Shown: positions 16,772-28,381, counted from the stretch's first letter. The stretch is 64,000 bases of DNA from Palsa-360 sp963710315 (GCA_963710315.1 CAVPZW010000002.1:1-64000), one strand, 5' to 3'. Numbers and translations are program-made. The notes: generated by a model not told the origin, from the sequence alone.

Positions 16772-17625
16772 GCAAGGCTCCCGGAAAGCAAAGTCTCTGC
16801 GGGCACGATCGAAAGGGACACGGACAGCGGAGAGTCTGCCGGCAGCAGGGGTCGAAGCGGGCATTCCTCGCAGCGCGGAACGCTTTTGCGGCACCAATTT
16901 TTTCCAGTATTCACGATCAGCGCATGAAATTCATTGAAGAGTTCCGTGCGCAGCGGAATGGAAGCCTCGATCAGCGCGCGGACTTTTTCATATTCCGGCT
17001 TGCCGTCGGTGATCCCGTGGCGCCCAAAAATTCTGTGCGTATAAGCGTCGACCACAAACACAGGATGGTTTCCTGCATAGAGCAAAATCGAATCGGCGGT
17101 TTCCGGGCCGATACCGTGGACGGACAGTAGCTTCTCGCGCAGTTCTACTGTGGGCGTCAGAAACATGCGCCTGAGCGAACCGCCATACCCGGCGTAAAGA
17201 AATTCAACAAACGCTTTCAATTTCTTGGCCTTTTGGCGGAAATAGCCGGAGGGGCGTATCAGTGCGGCCAGCCGCGAAATGCGCATGCGGCGCATGGCCG
17301 CAGGAGTCAGCAACCGTGCCTCGCTGAGATTGGCGATCGCCAGTTCCACGTTTCCCCATGCCGTGCTCTGCGTCAGAATGGCCCCCACGATTACTTCGAA
17401 CGGAGTCCTTGCCGGCCACCAGCGCATCGGACCCAGCGCGCCGGACATCAGTTCATAGTAGCGCATTAGTTCGCCGGAGTGCTGGCCCGCCTGCGTCGAA
17501 CCAGACTCGCCCTGCATGAGGGGGCTGCGGTTGCCGCTGGTTCTTCCTGGCATATGTTTTCTTGCTTTCTTGCCTACCGTTTCGCCCATCGTTCGGAAGA
17601 TAGCGGTCGCGGTAGCGCTAGTCAA
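16768..17625 (-). CDS. Endonuclease III-related HhH-GPD protein
   Basis: 285 residues of the base-excision glycosylase superfamily. ILTQSTAWGNVELAI starts the domain, the helix-hairpin-helix reads LLSVHGIGPETADSILLYAG, and the catalytic Asp is in VFVVDAYTHRI. Two departures from Nth are visible. The lyase Lys after the hairpin (GVGxKTA) is replaced (GPETA). The iron-sulfur cluster region CRKSVPRCEECPL has only three of the four Cys. It may be a monofunctional glycosylase or a member of the Nth-like clade annotated as endonuclease III domain protein. The first ~50 residues are low complexity, so a later start is possible. It overlaps ntrY by four bases. Confidence 0.8.
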   Translation of the reverse strand: MTSATATAIFRTMGETVGKKARKHMPGRTSGNRSPLMQGESGSTQAGQHSGELMRYYELMSGALGPMRWWPARTPFEVIVGAILTQSTAWGNVELAIANLSEARLLTPAAMRRMRISRLAALIRPSGYFRQKAKKLKAFVEFLYAGYGGSLRRMFLTPTVELREKLLSVHGIGPETADSILLYAGNHPVFVVDAYTHRIFGRHGITDGKPEYEKVRALIEASIPLRTELFNEFHALIVNTGKNWCRKSVPRCEECPLRPLLPADSPLSVSLSIVPAETLLSGSLA

Positions 17626-17685
17626 GATAAGGTCTTACAGGTGAGCCCAATCAGCCTGTACCAACGGACAGGTGACCTAAGTAGT

Positions 17686-17716
17686 GCCCGTTTCGGTACG
17701 AACTCCGAAAATGGGC
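17686..17716 (+). promoter_or_regulatory. Stem-loop in the pilB leader region
   Basis: GCCCGTTTCGG and CCGAAAATGGGC can pair around an 8-base loop about 75 bases upstream of the pilB start. No U tract follows, so a terminator is unlikely. No known riboswitch consensus was recognised. Confidence 0.35.
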
Positions 17717-17788
17717 GAATAGGCATTCTCCGCTATCTGCTACCGTTGTCTTGTCGGGTGTGTGGATGCCCCGCGGAGTCCTCATTCG

Positions 17789-19508
17789 ATGTCATCTCGG
17801 CTAGGCGAAATCCTGATCAAGGAAAACTTGATCACCTCCGATCAGCTTAAACAGGCCTTGGACCAGCAAAAGGCCAATGGAGGCAGGCTCGGAACGTACC
17901 TGATGAAGCTCGGCTTCATCAGCGATGACGACATCACGGGTGTGCTTTCCCGCCAATACGGCGTTCCCTCCATCAACTTGAAGTATTACGAGGTCGACGC
18001 CACCGTCATTAAACTAATTCCTCAAGACACTGCCATCCGTTACCAGATTGTCCCGCTATCGCGAGTCGGCTCAACGCTGACCATCGCGATGATCGATCCC
18101 ACCAACGTTTTCGCGATGGACGACATTAAGTTCATGACCGGGTTCAACGTCGAACCGGTGGTGGCCTCCGAAAACGCCATTGCCGAAGCCATTTCAAAGT
18201 TTTACGGCTCCGCGGAGAGCGAGGAAGCTCTCACCAAGGTGATGAAAGACCTGGCCGCCGAGGAAGCCGGTGACCTGGAACTCGCGGCCGACGAGCAGGA
18301 AACCAGCCTTGCCGAGCTGGAAAAGGCCGCCGAAGAAGCGCCCATCATCAAGCTGGTGAACCTGATCCTCACCGATTCACTCAAGCGCGGCGCCAGCGAT
18401 ATTCACATCGAGCCTTACGAAAAAGAAGTCCGCGTGCGCTTCCGCATTGACGGAATTCTGCAAGCCGTCATGGCGCCGCCCATGAAGTTGCGCGACGCCA
18501 TCATCAGCCGTGTCAAGATCATGGCCAAGCTGGACATCAGCGAGAAGCGGCTGCCGCAAGACGGCCGCATCATGATCAAGTATCGCAAGGAAGGCAAGAT
18601 CAAGGACTTGGATTTCCGCGTTTCCACCATTCCGGCGCTGTACGGCGAAAAGATCGTGATGCGCTTGCTGGACAAGGAAAACCTGCGCCTGGACATGACC
18701 AAACTCGGCTTCGAGCCCGAGTCCCTGGCCAAGTTCGAGCGCGCCATCCTTCGCCCGTATGGCATGGTTCTGGTTACCGGCCCCACCGGTTCCGGAAAAA
18801 CCAACACGCTGTATTCCTCCATCGCCAAGCTGAATACGCCGGAAACCAACATCATGACCGCGGAAGATCCCGGTCGAGTTTCAGCTGGCAGGAGTCAACC
18901 AGGTCCAGATGAAGGATCAGATTGGCCTGAATTTCGCCTCCGCATTGCGCGCCTTCTTGCGCCAGGATCCCAACATCATTCTGGTGGGAGAAATCCGAGA
19001 CTTTGAAACGGCGGAAATTGCCGTGAAGGCCGCGCTCACCGGACACCTGGTGCTTTCCACCCTGCACACCAATGACGCCCCCTCCACCATCAGCCGCTTG
19101 ATGAATATGGGAATCGAGCCTTTCCTTGTGGCCACCGCGGTGAACCTGATTTGCGCGCAGCGCCTGGTACGCAGAATTTGCTCGAACTGCAAGGAATTGT
19201 TGGATGTTCCAAAGCAGGCCATGCTGGACGCCGGGTACACCGAAGAAGAAATCCCGAACACGAAAATCTATATCGGCAAGGGTTGCGCCATTTGCAATAA
19301 GACCGGATACAAAGGCCGCGTGGGTCTCTACGAGGTCATGGAGATCAACGACGAATTGCGCGAGTTGATTTTGGTGGGTGCCTCGGCCATCGAACTGAAA
19401 AAGAAAGCCGTGGACAACGGGATGATTTCGCTGCGCCGGAGCGGTCTGATCAAGGTCGCTCTGGGAATGACGACCATCGAGGAAGTGGTTCGCGAAACGG
19501 TGCTCTAA
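17789..19508 (+). CDS. pilB: Type IV pilus extension ATPase PilB, one frameshift
   Basis: Hexameric ATPase that powers pilus extension. The MshEN-type N-terminal domain (LGEILIKENLITSDQLKQAL, about 5-150) is followed by the GspE domain: Walker A GPTGSGKTNTLYSS, Walker B ILVGEIRDFETAEIA, His box HTNDAPSTISRL, and the tetracysteine zinc motif (CSNCKELL and CAICNKTGYKGR). A one-base insertion in a C run near 18872 (GATCCCGG for GATCCGG) splits it into two frames. Repairing it gives about 573 residues, the normal size. First gene of a pilBTCSR operon. Confidence 0.93.
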
Positions 19509-19521
19509 AGAGGGTGAAACG

Positions 19522-20636
19522 ATGTCTGGAATTACATTAAGTGAATTGCTGAAGAAGATGATTGAAGCTGGGTGGCAGCGATTTGCATATCACCACCAAC
19601 AGCGCGCCTCGTATTCGTGTCCACGGCCACCTGAAGCCCATGGATATGGCGCCGCTGACGGCCGCTGACACCAAAGCGCTGGCCTACAGCGTCCTGACCG
19701 ACGCGCAGAAACACCGCTTCGAGGAAAATATGGAGCTGGACTTTTCCTTCGGACTGAAAAATCTGGCGCGCTTTCGTGGCAACCTGTTTCAACAGAGAGG
19801 CGCCGTGGGAGCCGTGTTCCGCACCATCCCCTGGGAAATCAAGAATTTCGATGCGCTGGGCCTGCCCGCTGTGGTTCGTGGATTGTGCGACAAGCCTCGC
19901 GGACTTGTGCTGGTAACCGGGCCTACCGGTTCCGGCAAGTCCACAACGCTCGCCGCGATGCTGGACAAGATCAACAGCGAACGCGAAGAGCACATGATTA
20001 CGATGGAAGACCCCATCGAGTTCCTCCATAACCACAAGAAATGCCTGGTGAATCAGCGCGAAATCAATTCGGACACGCATTCCTTTGCCGGTGCGCTGCG
20101 CGCCGCTCTTCGAGAAGATCCCGACGTTGTGCTGATCGGAGAAATGCGCGACCTGGAAACCATTGAATCCGCGTTGCGCATCGCCGAAACGGGCCACTTG
20201 ACCTTTGCAACCCTGCACACGAATTCGGCGCTTTCCACCATCAACCGTATCGTGGACGTATTCCCGTCCTATCAGCAGCCGCAAATTCGCGCGCAGCTTT
20301 CCATGGTGCTGGAAGGAGTGCTTTGCCAATCGCTCCTGCCGCGCGTGGACGGCAAAGGGCGCGCCATGATCATGGAAGTTCTGATTCCCAATGCCGCGAT
20401 CCGCAACCTGATCCGCGAGGACAAAATTCACCAGATTTACTCGGCCATGCAGACAGGAACGGGCACCACCGGAATGCAGACATTCAACCAGGGTCTGGCG
20501 AACGCCTATTTCGCAAAAACGATTACTTTGGAAGTTGCGCTTGCCACGGTCGTCCAATCCTGAAGAACTGCAGGACATGATCAACCGGGGCGTAACGTCG
20601 CCAGCCTCCCGGGTGCCTGTCCCGGTTCGACGGTAA
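19522..20636 (+). CDS. pilT: Pilus retraction ATPase PilT, frameshifted
   Basis: Powers pilus retraction and twitching. AGGGTGAAACG precedes the ATG. An extra G near 19573 moves the frame (GCTGGGTGGC), after which DLHITTNSAPRIRVHGHL follows. Walker A is GPTGSGKSTTLAAML, Walker B VVLIGEMRDLETIESA, and the PilT signature AIRNLIRE is present (about residue 290), which distinguishes it from PilB. A second indel near 20550 truncates the apparent end. The true C-terminus continues as NPEELQDMINRG to a TAA at 20634. It is 13 bases downstream of pilB. Confidence 0.93.
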
Positions 20637-20783
20637 TACCCGGCGCGGCCTCGCTGCGGCGGGCTGCCGGCCAATTAAAAGTGTGGGTCCGCTCCAGCGG
20701 ACAGCCTGACTTGAAAATTGTTTCCGCCATTCTGGCGTGCCAGATGAGGATTGGGCGGAACGAATCTTGAGGAGGAGAGTATC

Positions 20784-22007
20784 ATGCCGGTTTTTACCTA
20801 TCGAGGCACCAACCGCGCCGGTAACACGGTAAGCGGTGAACTCTCGGCCACAAATAAGTCCGAGCTCGTCAACACTCTCAAGCGCCAGCAGATCAACGTC
20901 ACCAAGATGTCCGAGAAGGGCAAGGAATTTAACTTGCCGACGTTTGGCGGTGGCAAAGTCGATTCCAAGGATCTGGCGGTTTTCACGCGCCAATTCTCGG
21001 TAATGATCGACGCTGGATTGCCCCTCGTGCAGTGTCTGGAAATATTGGCCGGGCAGCAGGAAAACAAGGTGTTTCAAAAGGTGTTGACCGCGACGCGAGG
21101 CTCGGTGGAAGGCGGTTCCACTCTATCGGCCGCCATGCGCCAGCATGACAAAGTTTTCGACACTCTCTATGTGAACCTGGTGGAAGCGGGCGAAACAGGC
21201 GGTATTCTTGACACCATTCTTGCAGCGCCTTTCCATTTACATCGAGAAAAACGTCAAACTGAAGCGCGCCGTGAAGTCCGCGATGGTTTACCCGATCGCC
21301 GTCTTGTCGGTTGCCGCGGGTGGTTATCATCCTGTTGCTGTGGAAGGTCGTTCCGATTTTCGCAACGTTGTTCCTTGGACTGGGCGTAGACCTGCCATTG
21401 CCCACCCGCATCGTCATCGGACTCAGCAATTTCATTGGCAGTATTTTCGGTTTGCTGATCCTGGTTGCCTTTGCTGGCGCAGTCATTGCGTTGAAGGTTT
21501 GGTACAGGCACCCCCGTAGGACGCATGGCCATCGACCGCACGCTGCTCAAATTGCCTTTGATGGGACTTCTGCTCAGGAAGATTGCCGTGGCGCGTTTTA
21601 CGAGAACGCTCGGTACGCTCGATCTCCTGCGGTGTGCCCGATCCTCGAAGGATTGGAAATTACGGCGCGTACCGCCGGAAACGCGGTTATTGAGAGCCTC
21701 GCTTATGGATGTTCGTAAAGCACTGGAGGGTGGCCGCAATCTTGCCGATCCTCTCCGTGAAACGAATGTGTTCCCCGGCATGGTCACGCAAATGATCGGC
21801 GTCGGCGAACAAACGGGCGCCATGGATGCCATGCTGCAAAAGATTGCCGACTTCTATGAAGATGAAGTGGACGCCGCGGTCAAGGACTTACTGTCGGCCA
21901 TGGAACCCTTGATGATCGTGATTTTGGGCGTCGTCGTGGGCGGCATCGTCATCTCCATGTATTTGCCGCTGTTCTCGCTGATCGGCCAGCTCAGCAAAGC
22001 TCACTAG
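20784..22007 (+). CDS. pilC: Type IV pilus inner-membrane platform protein PilC, frameshifted
   Basis: Inner-membrane platform of the pilus machine, about 407 residues with two T2SSF domains. GAGGAGAG lies just upstream of the ATG. Recognisable blocks: MPVFTYRGTNRAGNTVSGEL, LAVFTRQFSVMIDAGLPLVQCLEIL, IYIEKNVKLKRAVKSAMVYP, VGEQTGAMDAMLQKIADFYEDEVD, and AMEPLMIVILGVVVGGIVISMYLP. At least five indels (near 21220, 21318, 21515, 21615, 21690) change frame between these blocks. The 147-base gap after pilT has no gene. Confidence 0.9.
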
Positions 22008-22046
22008 AGGTTCGCAAAAGAAGTGTTCCGTGTTTTCAAGGATCGG

Positions 22047-22073
22047 GAGGGCGGTCCGAAATTTGCCGCCCTC
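22047..22073 (+). terminator. Possible attenuator hairpin between pilC and pilS
   Basis: GAGGGCGG and CCGCCCTC pair around an 11-base loop 40 bases after the pilC stop. There is no run of T, so it may be an mRNA-stabilising or weak terminating structure. Confidence 0.35.
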
Positions 22074-22148
22074 AACCTCTCTCCGGTTAGGACCTGTCGG
22101 AAAATTTTTAAGTGCGGAAAGGACCGTCGGCACACAAGCTCGTCCCTA

Positions 22149-23764
22149 ATGGAACTGACACAAAATGTCGCTGCGTGGCTCGGCTGGCTTTCCCGCGTCC
22201 GTTTCTTCCTGATTACGCTTCTGTTGGCGCTCGTCCTCGTATTGGGAAAAACCAGCCAGCTGGAAGTTTCTACACGCTATTTCATCCCCTTGATGATCCT
22301 GTGGTACACCATGGCCATTGTTTACAGCATCCTGATGCGCTGGATGCCGTTGGCCGCGTGGCACGCCGGCGTTCAATTGATCTTTGACCTGGTCCTGGTC
22401 ACCGGCCTGATCTACCTGACCGGAACGCAGGACAGTTATTTCATTTGGCTCTATCCGCTGGCCATCATCGTCGCCAGCATATTATTTTCGCGCAAAGCCA
22501 CATTCATCGTGGCCGGGCTCAGCTTCATCCTGCTGGGAGGCCTGGCGGAGCTCGATTTATTACAATGTTCTTCCTCGCACTCAGATCGCTGTCCCAAGCA
22601 GCCGACAGCTGCAGACCTGGATTTTCAGCAATCTATTTTATTTCATGGCCGTGGCATATCTCTCCAGTCTTCTGGCGCAAAGCCTTGCGCCGGCACAGCG
22701 ATGAACTGGAAGTGAAGCGCGGCGAGCTGCAAGACCTGCAGGCATTCAACGAGGACATTATTCACTCCATGCGAGGCGGCCTGCTCACCACGGACCTGGA
22801 TGGCCGCATCCTCCTGCTGAACCGAACGGGGGAAGAAATCACGGGCAGCCCGTTCCGCGAGGTGCGAGGGATTGATCATGCAGAACGTGTGGCCTGCCTT
22901 CTGGCTTCCGGGCGATATGACCGAAGACGGCAAGCTCCCGCAGCGGCGCGAGGTCGATTTCACAACGCCCGACGGCCAGCAGCGATTCATCGGCATATCG
23001 GTTTCTCCGCTTGCGCACCGGGCGAGCGGCGCACCACCGGCTACGTGTTCAATTTTCAGGACCTCACCGATCTGAAGCGCCTGGAGCAGGAAGTGGCCAC
23101 CAAGGAGCGCATGGCCGCGCTGGGCCGTCTTTCCGCGGCCATCGCCCACGAAATTCGCCAGCCGCTGACGGCGATGGCCGGAGCCGTCAAGGAACTGGGC
23201 CGCTTGGTGCCTTTGCAAGAGGACGAACAGCACCTGGTCGGAATCGTGAGCCGGGAATCGGAGCGGCTCAACAAGATCATCACCGAGTTCCTCAACTATT
23301 CACGCGAAAAAACATACGAGTTTTCAGACGAAGATGTCACCAATATACTGGATGAAACTCTGACCTTGCTCGAACGCAACCCGCAGGTTGACGGAAAGTA
23401 TCGCATCGAGCGGGCTTTCGCACAGCGAGGTGCGCGTGCGCGTCGATCGCAACCGCATCAAGCAGGTATTCTGGAATCTGTCCGACAACGCGCTGCGCGC
23501 CATGCCCAATGGCGGAACTTTGACGGTCTCTCTGGAGGCCGCTCCCTTTTGGGTTCGCATCCGTTTTCGCGACACCGGGATGGGGCTTGACCCGCGCCAG
23601 CGCGCAAAAATATTCGAGCCTTTGCAATCCAAATTTGCGGGCGGCACGGGTCTGGGCCTGGCCATCGTGTATCAAATCGTTCAGGCGCACAGCGGGCGTA
23701 TCAGCGTGGTCTCGGAAAAGGACGCGGAGCGGAATTCACGGTGGAACTGCCTCGCGTGGCTTGA
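22149..23764 (+). CDS. pilS: Sensor histidine kinase PilS, frameshifted
   Basis: Membrane kinase that senses pilin level and phosphorylates PilR in known systems. About 538 residues: an N-terminal bundle of hydrophobic helices (VRFFLITLLLALVLVLG to FIVAGLSFILLGGLAEL), a PAS domain (MRGGLLTTDLDGRILLLNRTGEEITG), the H-box HEIRQPLTAMAGAVKELGRL, an HATPase with NLSDNALRAMPNGG, and the G box GTGLGLAIVYQIV. About six indels (near 22555, 22870, 23015, 23415, 23735) break the frame. The end VELPRVA is taken from the frame that restores the family C-terminus. pilR follows after 29 bases. Confidence 0.88.
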
Positions 23765-23793
23765 GGCGCAGGCACTGGAAGGAAGCGGTCTGA

Positions 23794-25184
<1,391 letters not shown>

Positions 25185-25255
25185 CCCGGATTTCTCAGGG
25201 CAGATACATCTTAAGCTTCGATCTATTCCAAACGTGATTTGCAACTGCGGGATTT

Positions 25256-25284
25256 GGCAGCGTCGGCGTCCCGCCGGCGCTGCC
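25256..25284 (+). terminator. Hairpin at the end of the pilBTCSR operon
   Basis: GGCAGCG-T-CGGC and GCCG-G-CGCTGCC pair around GTCCC, between the convergent pilR and glycosyltransferase genes. The T run is poor (AGTTCTTCC), so it may act with Rho or on both strands. Confidence 0.5.
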
Positions 25285-25299
25285 AGTTCTTCCAAAGAT

Positions 25300-26619
25300 T
25301 CAGGCCGTCGGTACCGATTGTATGGCCGTGGCGTTTTCCGAAATTTGCAAGGATCGCCCGCGTACCAGCGAGATCAGGCTGGACATGCCGTAGGCCGAGA
25401 GAACCATCATGATAGGGTCCATCGGAAAGCGATAGCGCAGAGAAGAGTGAGTAAGATAAAAAACGAGCGGAAAGACTAGCGGAACAATTGCGTAGAGGAA
25501 CGCTTGCGGGTGCCGCACGCGATACGCGAACATCACTCCGAGTAATGTGGACAAAGAAAGCAGGGCATTCAGCAGGAAGAAGCCACCAATATAAAACGGT
25601 GAATTCGCCAGGACGTCCGCGGGAGAATCGGTCACTCCAAGCCAGTTCTCCTCAAATCTGCGAAACATAAAATTGAGCGTATCCACGGGATGCGTTCTCA
25701 TAAAGACGAAAGCTTCGTGCTGCTTGTCCGCCATGTAGGCAATTTCGCCCATGCTCTTGAATTTCGCGGCCTCTTCCATATTGTCATTGGGGTGCATCCA
25801 CGCGGCCCAGGTATCCGGCACGTTGGGGTTATTGCCAAGCCACAGCTCAAGTCCAAAATTCGAGCGTAGAACTATGAATTTTCCGAACACGCGATAGTTG
25901 CGAACCGTCCAGGGAATCATGGCAATGGCAAACACCAGCACAGTCGCAGCCGCAAATTTCCCCCATTGAAGAGAATCTTTGCGCGATTGCCAAAGTGCCC
26001 ACCCGGCGAGAAAAGGAAAGAGAGAAAGCAGCGATGGATTGACCAGCACTCCCACGGACCATAACGCGCCATAACCCACCCACGGCAAAACAGTCTTTGC
26101 GTCGCGCATGGCCAAAGTAGCCCAGAAAATCAGGGCCAGGCAGAGCGCAGCCAGCGCCGTATCCCATATCCAAAAGATGGGGAAGAACAGCGCGGTCGGC
26201 AGAAAAACCCAGGTCCATGCGGCGCCGATTGCAACGCTCTTGCCGAAAGTCCTTTGTGCGATGCCGTAAATAGGAATCACGGTCAGCGCCGAGAATACGC
26301 AATTTAGCGTCATCATGACGAGTTTTGAAGCCGGGCTGAAAATTCCCCAGATCTTAAAAACTCCGGCTGTCAGGTACGGGTATATGGGAGTGAACCAAAC
26401 CGTCGGTCCCGTTTCGACAAAGCGCAGCGGCGAAGAAAAACCATGGCCGGCAGCGATGGAACTCGCTACCTTCCCCAGTTCGTACCCGAATGGCAGGAAG
26501 TACCTCACTGGAATCGGCGTAATCAGCCACATGTGGATGAGCAGCCCCATGCGCGTGGCAAACGCGAACAATACGATGAACAGGGGATAGCTCAACAGGC
26601 GTTTCGTTTGCCGGATCAT
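25300..26619 (-). CDS. Family-39-type membrane glycosyltransferase
   Basis: 439 residues with about 11 hydrophobic helices. The first luminal loop carries the acidic/aromatic region expected of GT-C fold enzymes (PFGYELGKVASSIAAGHGFSS, then TPIYPYLTAGVF). Such enzymes transfer sugars from polyprenyl-phosphate donors to lipid A, glycans or protein on the periplasmic side. The start at 26619 (MIRQTKRLLSYPL) has AAGG eight bases upstream. A longer start 87 bases upstream adds a charged tail. It lies between pilR and the pilin array on the opposite strand, which makes pilin glycosylation a reasonable but untested guess. Confidence 0.75.
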   Translation of the reverse strand: MIRQTKRLLSYPLFIVLFAFATRMGLLIHMWLITPIPVRYFLPFGYELGKVASSIAAGHGFSSPLRFVETGPTVWFTPIYPYLTAGVFKIWGIFSPASKLVMMTLNCVFSALTVIPIYGIAQRTFGKSVAIGAAWTWVFLPTALFFPIFWIWDTALAALCLALIFWATLAMRDAKTVLPWVGYGALWSVGVLVNPSLLSLFPFLAGWALWQSRKDSLQWGKFAAATVLVFAIAMIPWTVRNYRVFGKFIVLRSNFGLELWLGNNPNVPDTWAAWMHPNDNMEEAAKFKSMGEIAYMADKQHEAFVFMRTHPVDTLNFMFRRFEENWLGVTDSPADVLANSPFYIGGFFLLNALLSLSTLLGVMFAYRVRHPQAFLYAIVPLVFPLVFYLTHSSLRYRFPMDPIMMVLSAYGMSSLISLVRGRSLQISENATAIQSVPTA

Positions 26620-26884
26620 GAGTGCCTTGGAATCAAAGTTGAACTGAAATGCGAGCAGCTGTCTTTCTTCAATCCTCAGTTTAAGTTTCGCGCGCAAAAC
26701 TAGCAATTACCTCATGCAGTTTCCTTACCCCCGGCTTGTCGTTCTAGTTATCGACTGAAGAGCATCTCGGTTTTTTCCAATGAACACTGCGGAAGGTTCT
26801 TGATTGCTTGCTAGTCTTGGGAATTCCTCCGGCAAATCGATGGAAGGGTTAGGTCCAATGGTTACCTTTTTTGGCGAGGCAGGA

Positions 26885-26899
26885 TGACGAAATTTGTCA
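26885..26899 (+). promoter_or_regulatory. Putative PilR enhancer site, pilin A1
   Basis: TGACGAAATTTGTCA, a perfect TGAC-N7-GTCA palindrome whose first base is 144 bases upstream of the GG of the -24 box. The same spacing is seen at pilin A2. Confidence 0.6.
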
Positions 26900-27026
26900 G
26901 GAATTGGGTTTTTAGGGCTCGAAAATCTCTCTTTAGGGGGCCTGAATTGCCGAGAGATGTTTTATAAGTGCTGTGTTATCAGTGAGGTGGACCGTTTAGC
27001 GGCACCCGCAATCCTCACCCATCCGA

Positions 27027-27043
27027 TTGGCATTGATGTTGCA
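27027..27043 (+). promoter_or_regulatory. Sigma-54 promoter of pilin A1
   Basis: TTGGCATTGATGTTGCA: GG and GC dinucleotides exactly 10 bases apart in the TGGC-N8-TTGC pattern. Predicted transcription start is near 27053. Confidence 0.8.
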
Positions 27044-27116
27044 CTTGACTAGGCGTTCATCGGAGGGGAACAACGCGTAGAGACTAATTAGCGTTACCTC
27101 AAAAGGAGCACCGTGC

Positions 27117-27599
27117 ATGCGTAACAAAGACCAGAAGGGTTTTTCACTAATCGAATTGCTAATCGTTGTTGCGATCATCCTGATCATCGCGGCAATCGCC
27201 ATCCCCAACCTGCTGCGTTCCAAGATGGCCGCAAACGAGGCGTCTGCTGTCGCTTCCTTGCGCACCTATAACACAGCCATCGTTTCCTACTCGACGACGT
27301 ACGGCACCGACCCCAGCACGGATTTTTCCACGCTTGGGCCTGCAGCTACGCCGTCTTCCACAGCGGCGGACTTGGTTGACAGCTTGCTTGGTCAAGCCAA
27401 CCCAGCCAAGAGCGGATACAATTTCACCTACACTCCGGGCACCGCTGTAAACGGAATTATCTCGCAATACTCCATTAACGCCGGCCCATCGTCTTCTTCG
27501 ATGGGGCAGCGTTACTTCTTCACGGACCAGAGCGGTGTGATTCGCTACACCACCAACGGTTCGGCCGCAAACTCCAGCAGCACGCCGATTGGCGGATAA
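27117..27599 (+). CDS. pilA: Type IV pilin, class A, copy 1
   Basis: 160 residues. A short 8-residue basic leader (MRNKDQKG) precedes the prepilin peptidase site G/F and the mature N-terminus FSLIELLIVVAIILIIAAIAIP with Glu5, the assembly helix of type IVa pilins. The globular part has no cysteine, so the usual C-terminal disulfide loop is absent. Instead it ends with GQRYFFTDQSGVIRYTT and a Ser-rich SSSTPIGG tail. It has its own sigma-54 promoter and AAAAGGAGC ribosome site. A hairpin separates it from the class B gene 112 bases downstream. Its first 236 coding bases are identical to those of copy 2. Confidence 0.93.
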   Translation: MRNKDQKGFSLIELLIVVAIILIIAAIAIPNLLRSKMAANEASAVASLRTYNTAIVSYSTTYGTDPSTDFSTLGPAATPSSTAADLVDSLLGQANPAKSGYNFTYTPGTAVNGIISQYSINAGPSSSSMGQRYFFTDQSGVIRYTTNGSAANSSSTPIGG

Positions 27600-27614
27600 T
27601 TCGACATAGCAGCG

Positions 27615-27646
27615 CGGGGAAGAAGGGCCGGTACCTTTCTTCCCCG
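27615..27646 (+). terminator. Hairpin between pilins A1 and B1
   Basis: CGGGGAAGAA pairs with TTCTTCCCCG around a 12-base interior, 15 bases after the A1 stop. No T run follows, so partial termination or 3'-end protection of the A1 message is more likely than full termination. Confidence 0.6.
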
Positions 27647-27711
27647 TACTCAAATAGAGTTCAGGGAAAACGGATCCCGGAATTTGACGCATCTGAACAG
27701 GAGATGAAGTC

Positions 27712-28221
27712 ATGAGTTGGAGAGACACACACAACGAGCCCAGAATGCTCAACGGCTCCAATGCGGGGTTTTCGCTCATTGAACTTCTGGTGGTCGTCGC
27801 GGTAATCCTGATCATCGCCGCCATCGCAATCCCTAATTACATTCAATCCAAAATGCGAGGGAACGAAGCCTCGGCCGCGCAGAGCTTGCGCATCATTTCC
27901 ACGGCTGAACTTGTTTACTCCACGACCTACGGAATTGATTATTCGGCAAATCTTCAACAACTCTCAGGCACCGCCGCTAACCCGGACCAGAATAACGCTG
28001 AGTTGATCGACGAGGTGCTGGCCAGCGGAGTGAAGCAAGGCTATATAATTACATATACGCCACTTACAACAGATGCGCAGGGGAACACAGCCACCTATTC
28101 GGTGACTGCGGACCCGATAAATCCTGGAATAACGGGTCAACGCCATTTCTATACGGATCAGACCGCCGTAATCCGGTTTAACTCGAGCGCTGCTGCTGGA
28201 CCCAACGACCAACCCATTTAG
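27712..28221 (+). CDS. Type IV pilin, class B, copy 1
   Basis: 169 residues. The leader is longer (19 residues, to SNAG), then FSLIELLVVVAVILIIAAIAIPNYIQSKMRGNEAS. Cysteine-free, it ends in TGQRHFYTDQTAVIR. The helix is shared with class A but the globular domain differs (LDEVLASGVKQGY-type segment). It has no promoter of its own in the 112-base gap after A1, so it is probably the second gene of an A1-B1 transcript and could be a minor or co-major subunit. The start ATG is preceded by AGGAGATGAAGTC. Confidence 0.9.
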   Translation: MSWRDTHNEPRMLNGSNAGFSLIELLVVVAVILIIAAIAIPNYIQSKMRGNEASAAQSLRIISTAELVYSTTYGIDYSANLQQLSGTAANPDQNNAELIDEVLASGVKQGYIITYTPLTTDAQGNTATYSVTADPINPGITGQRHFYTDQTAVIRFNSSAAAGPNDQPI

Positions 28222-28381
28222 ATTGGTCGGGAATGAGATTTTCACGAATTCTTATTATTCCAACGGCACTTGAATCCGTGCCTTCCTGTTCGAAACCCGG
28301 TCAAGTCCTTCGAATGTGACAGCATTCCGTGTGCTAAGCGATAGAAATGTCAGAAGAATGGCATTTTATGGCCTCGCGGTA

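Larger units (their letters stand above)
26707..27116. other. Regulatory intergenic region upstream of the pilin array
   Basis: No gene. It is A/T-richer than the flanks. It contains a perfect TGAC-N7-GTCA site at 26885, the sigma-54 promoter at 27027-27043, and a leader of about 63 bases with AAAAGGAGC upstream of the first pilin ATG. Confidence 0.8.

Noticed and set aside
27053..27116. Cyclic-dinucleotide riboswitch in the pilin leader
   Set aside because: The leader is only about 63 bases and lacks the conserved GEMM core; no pairing pattern was found.
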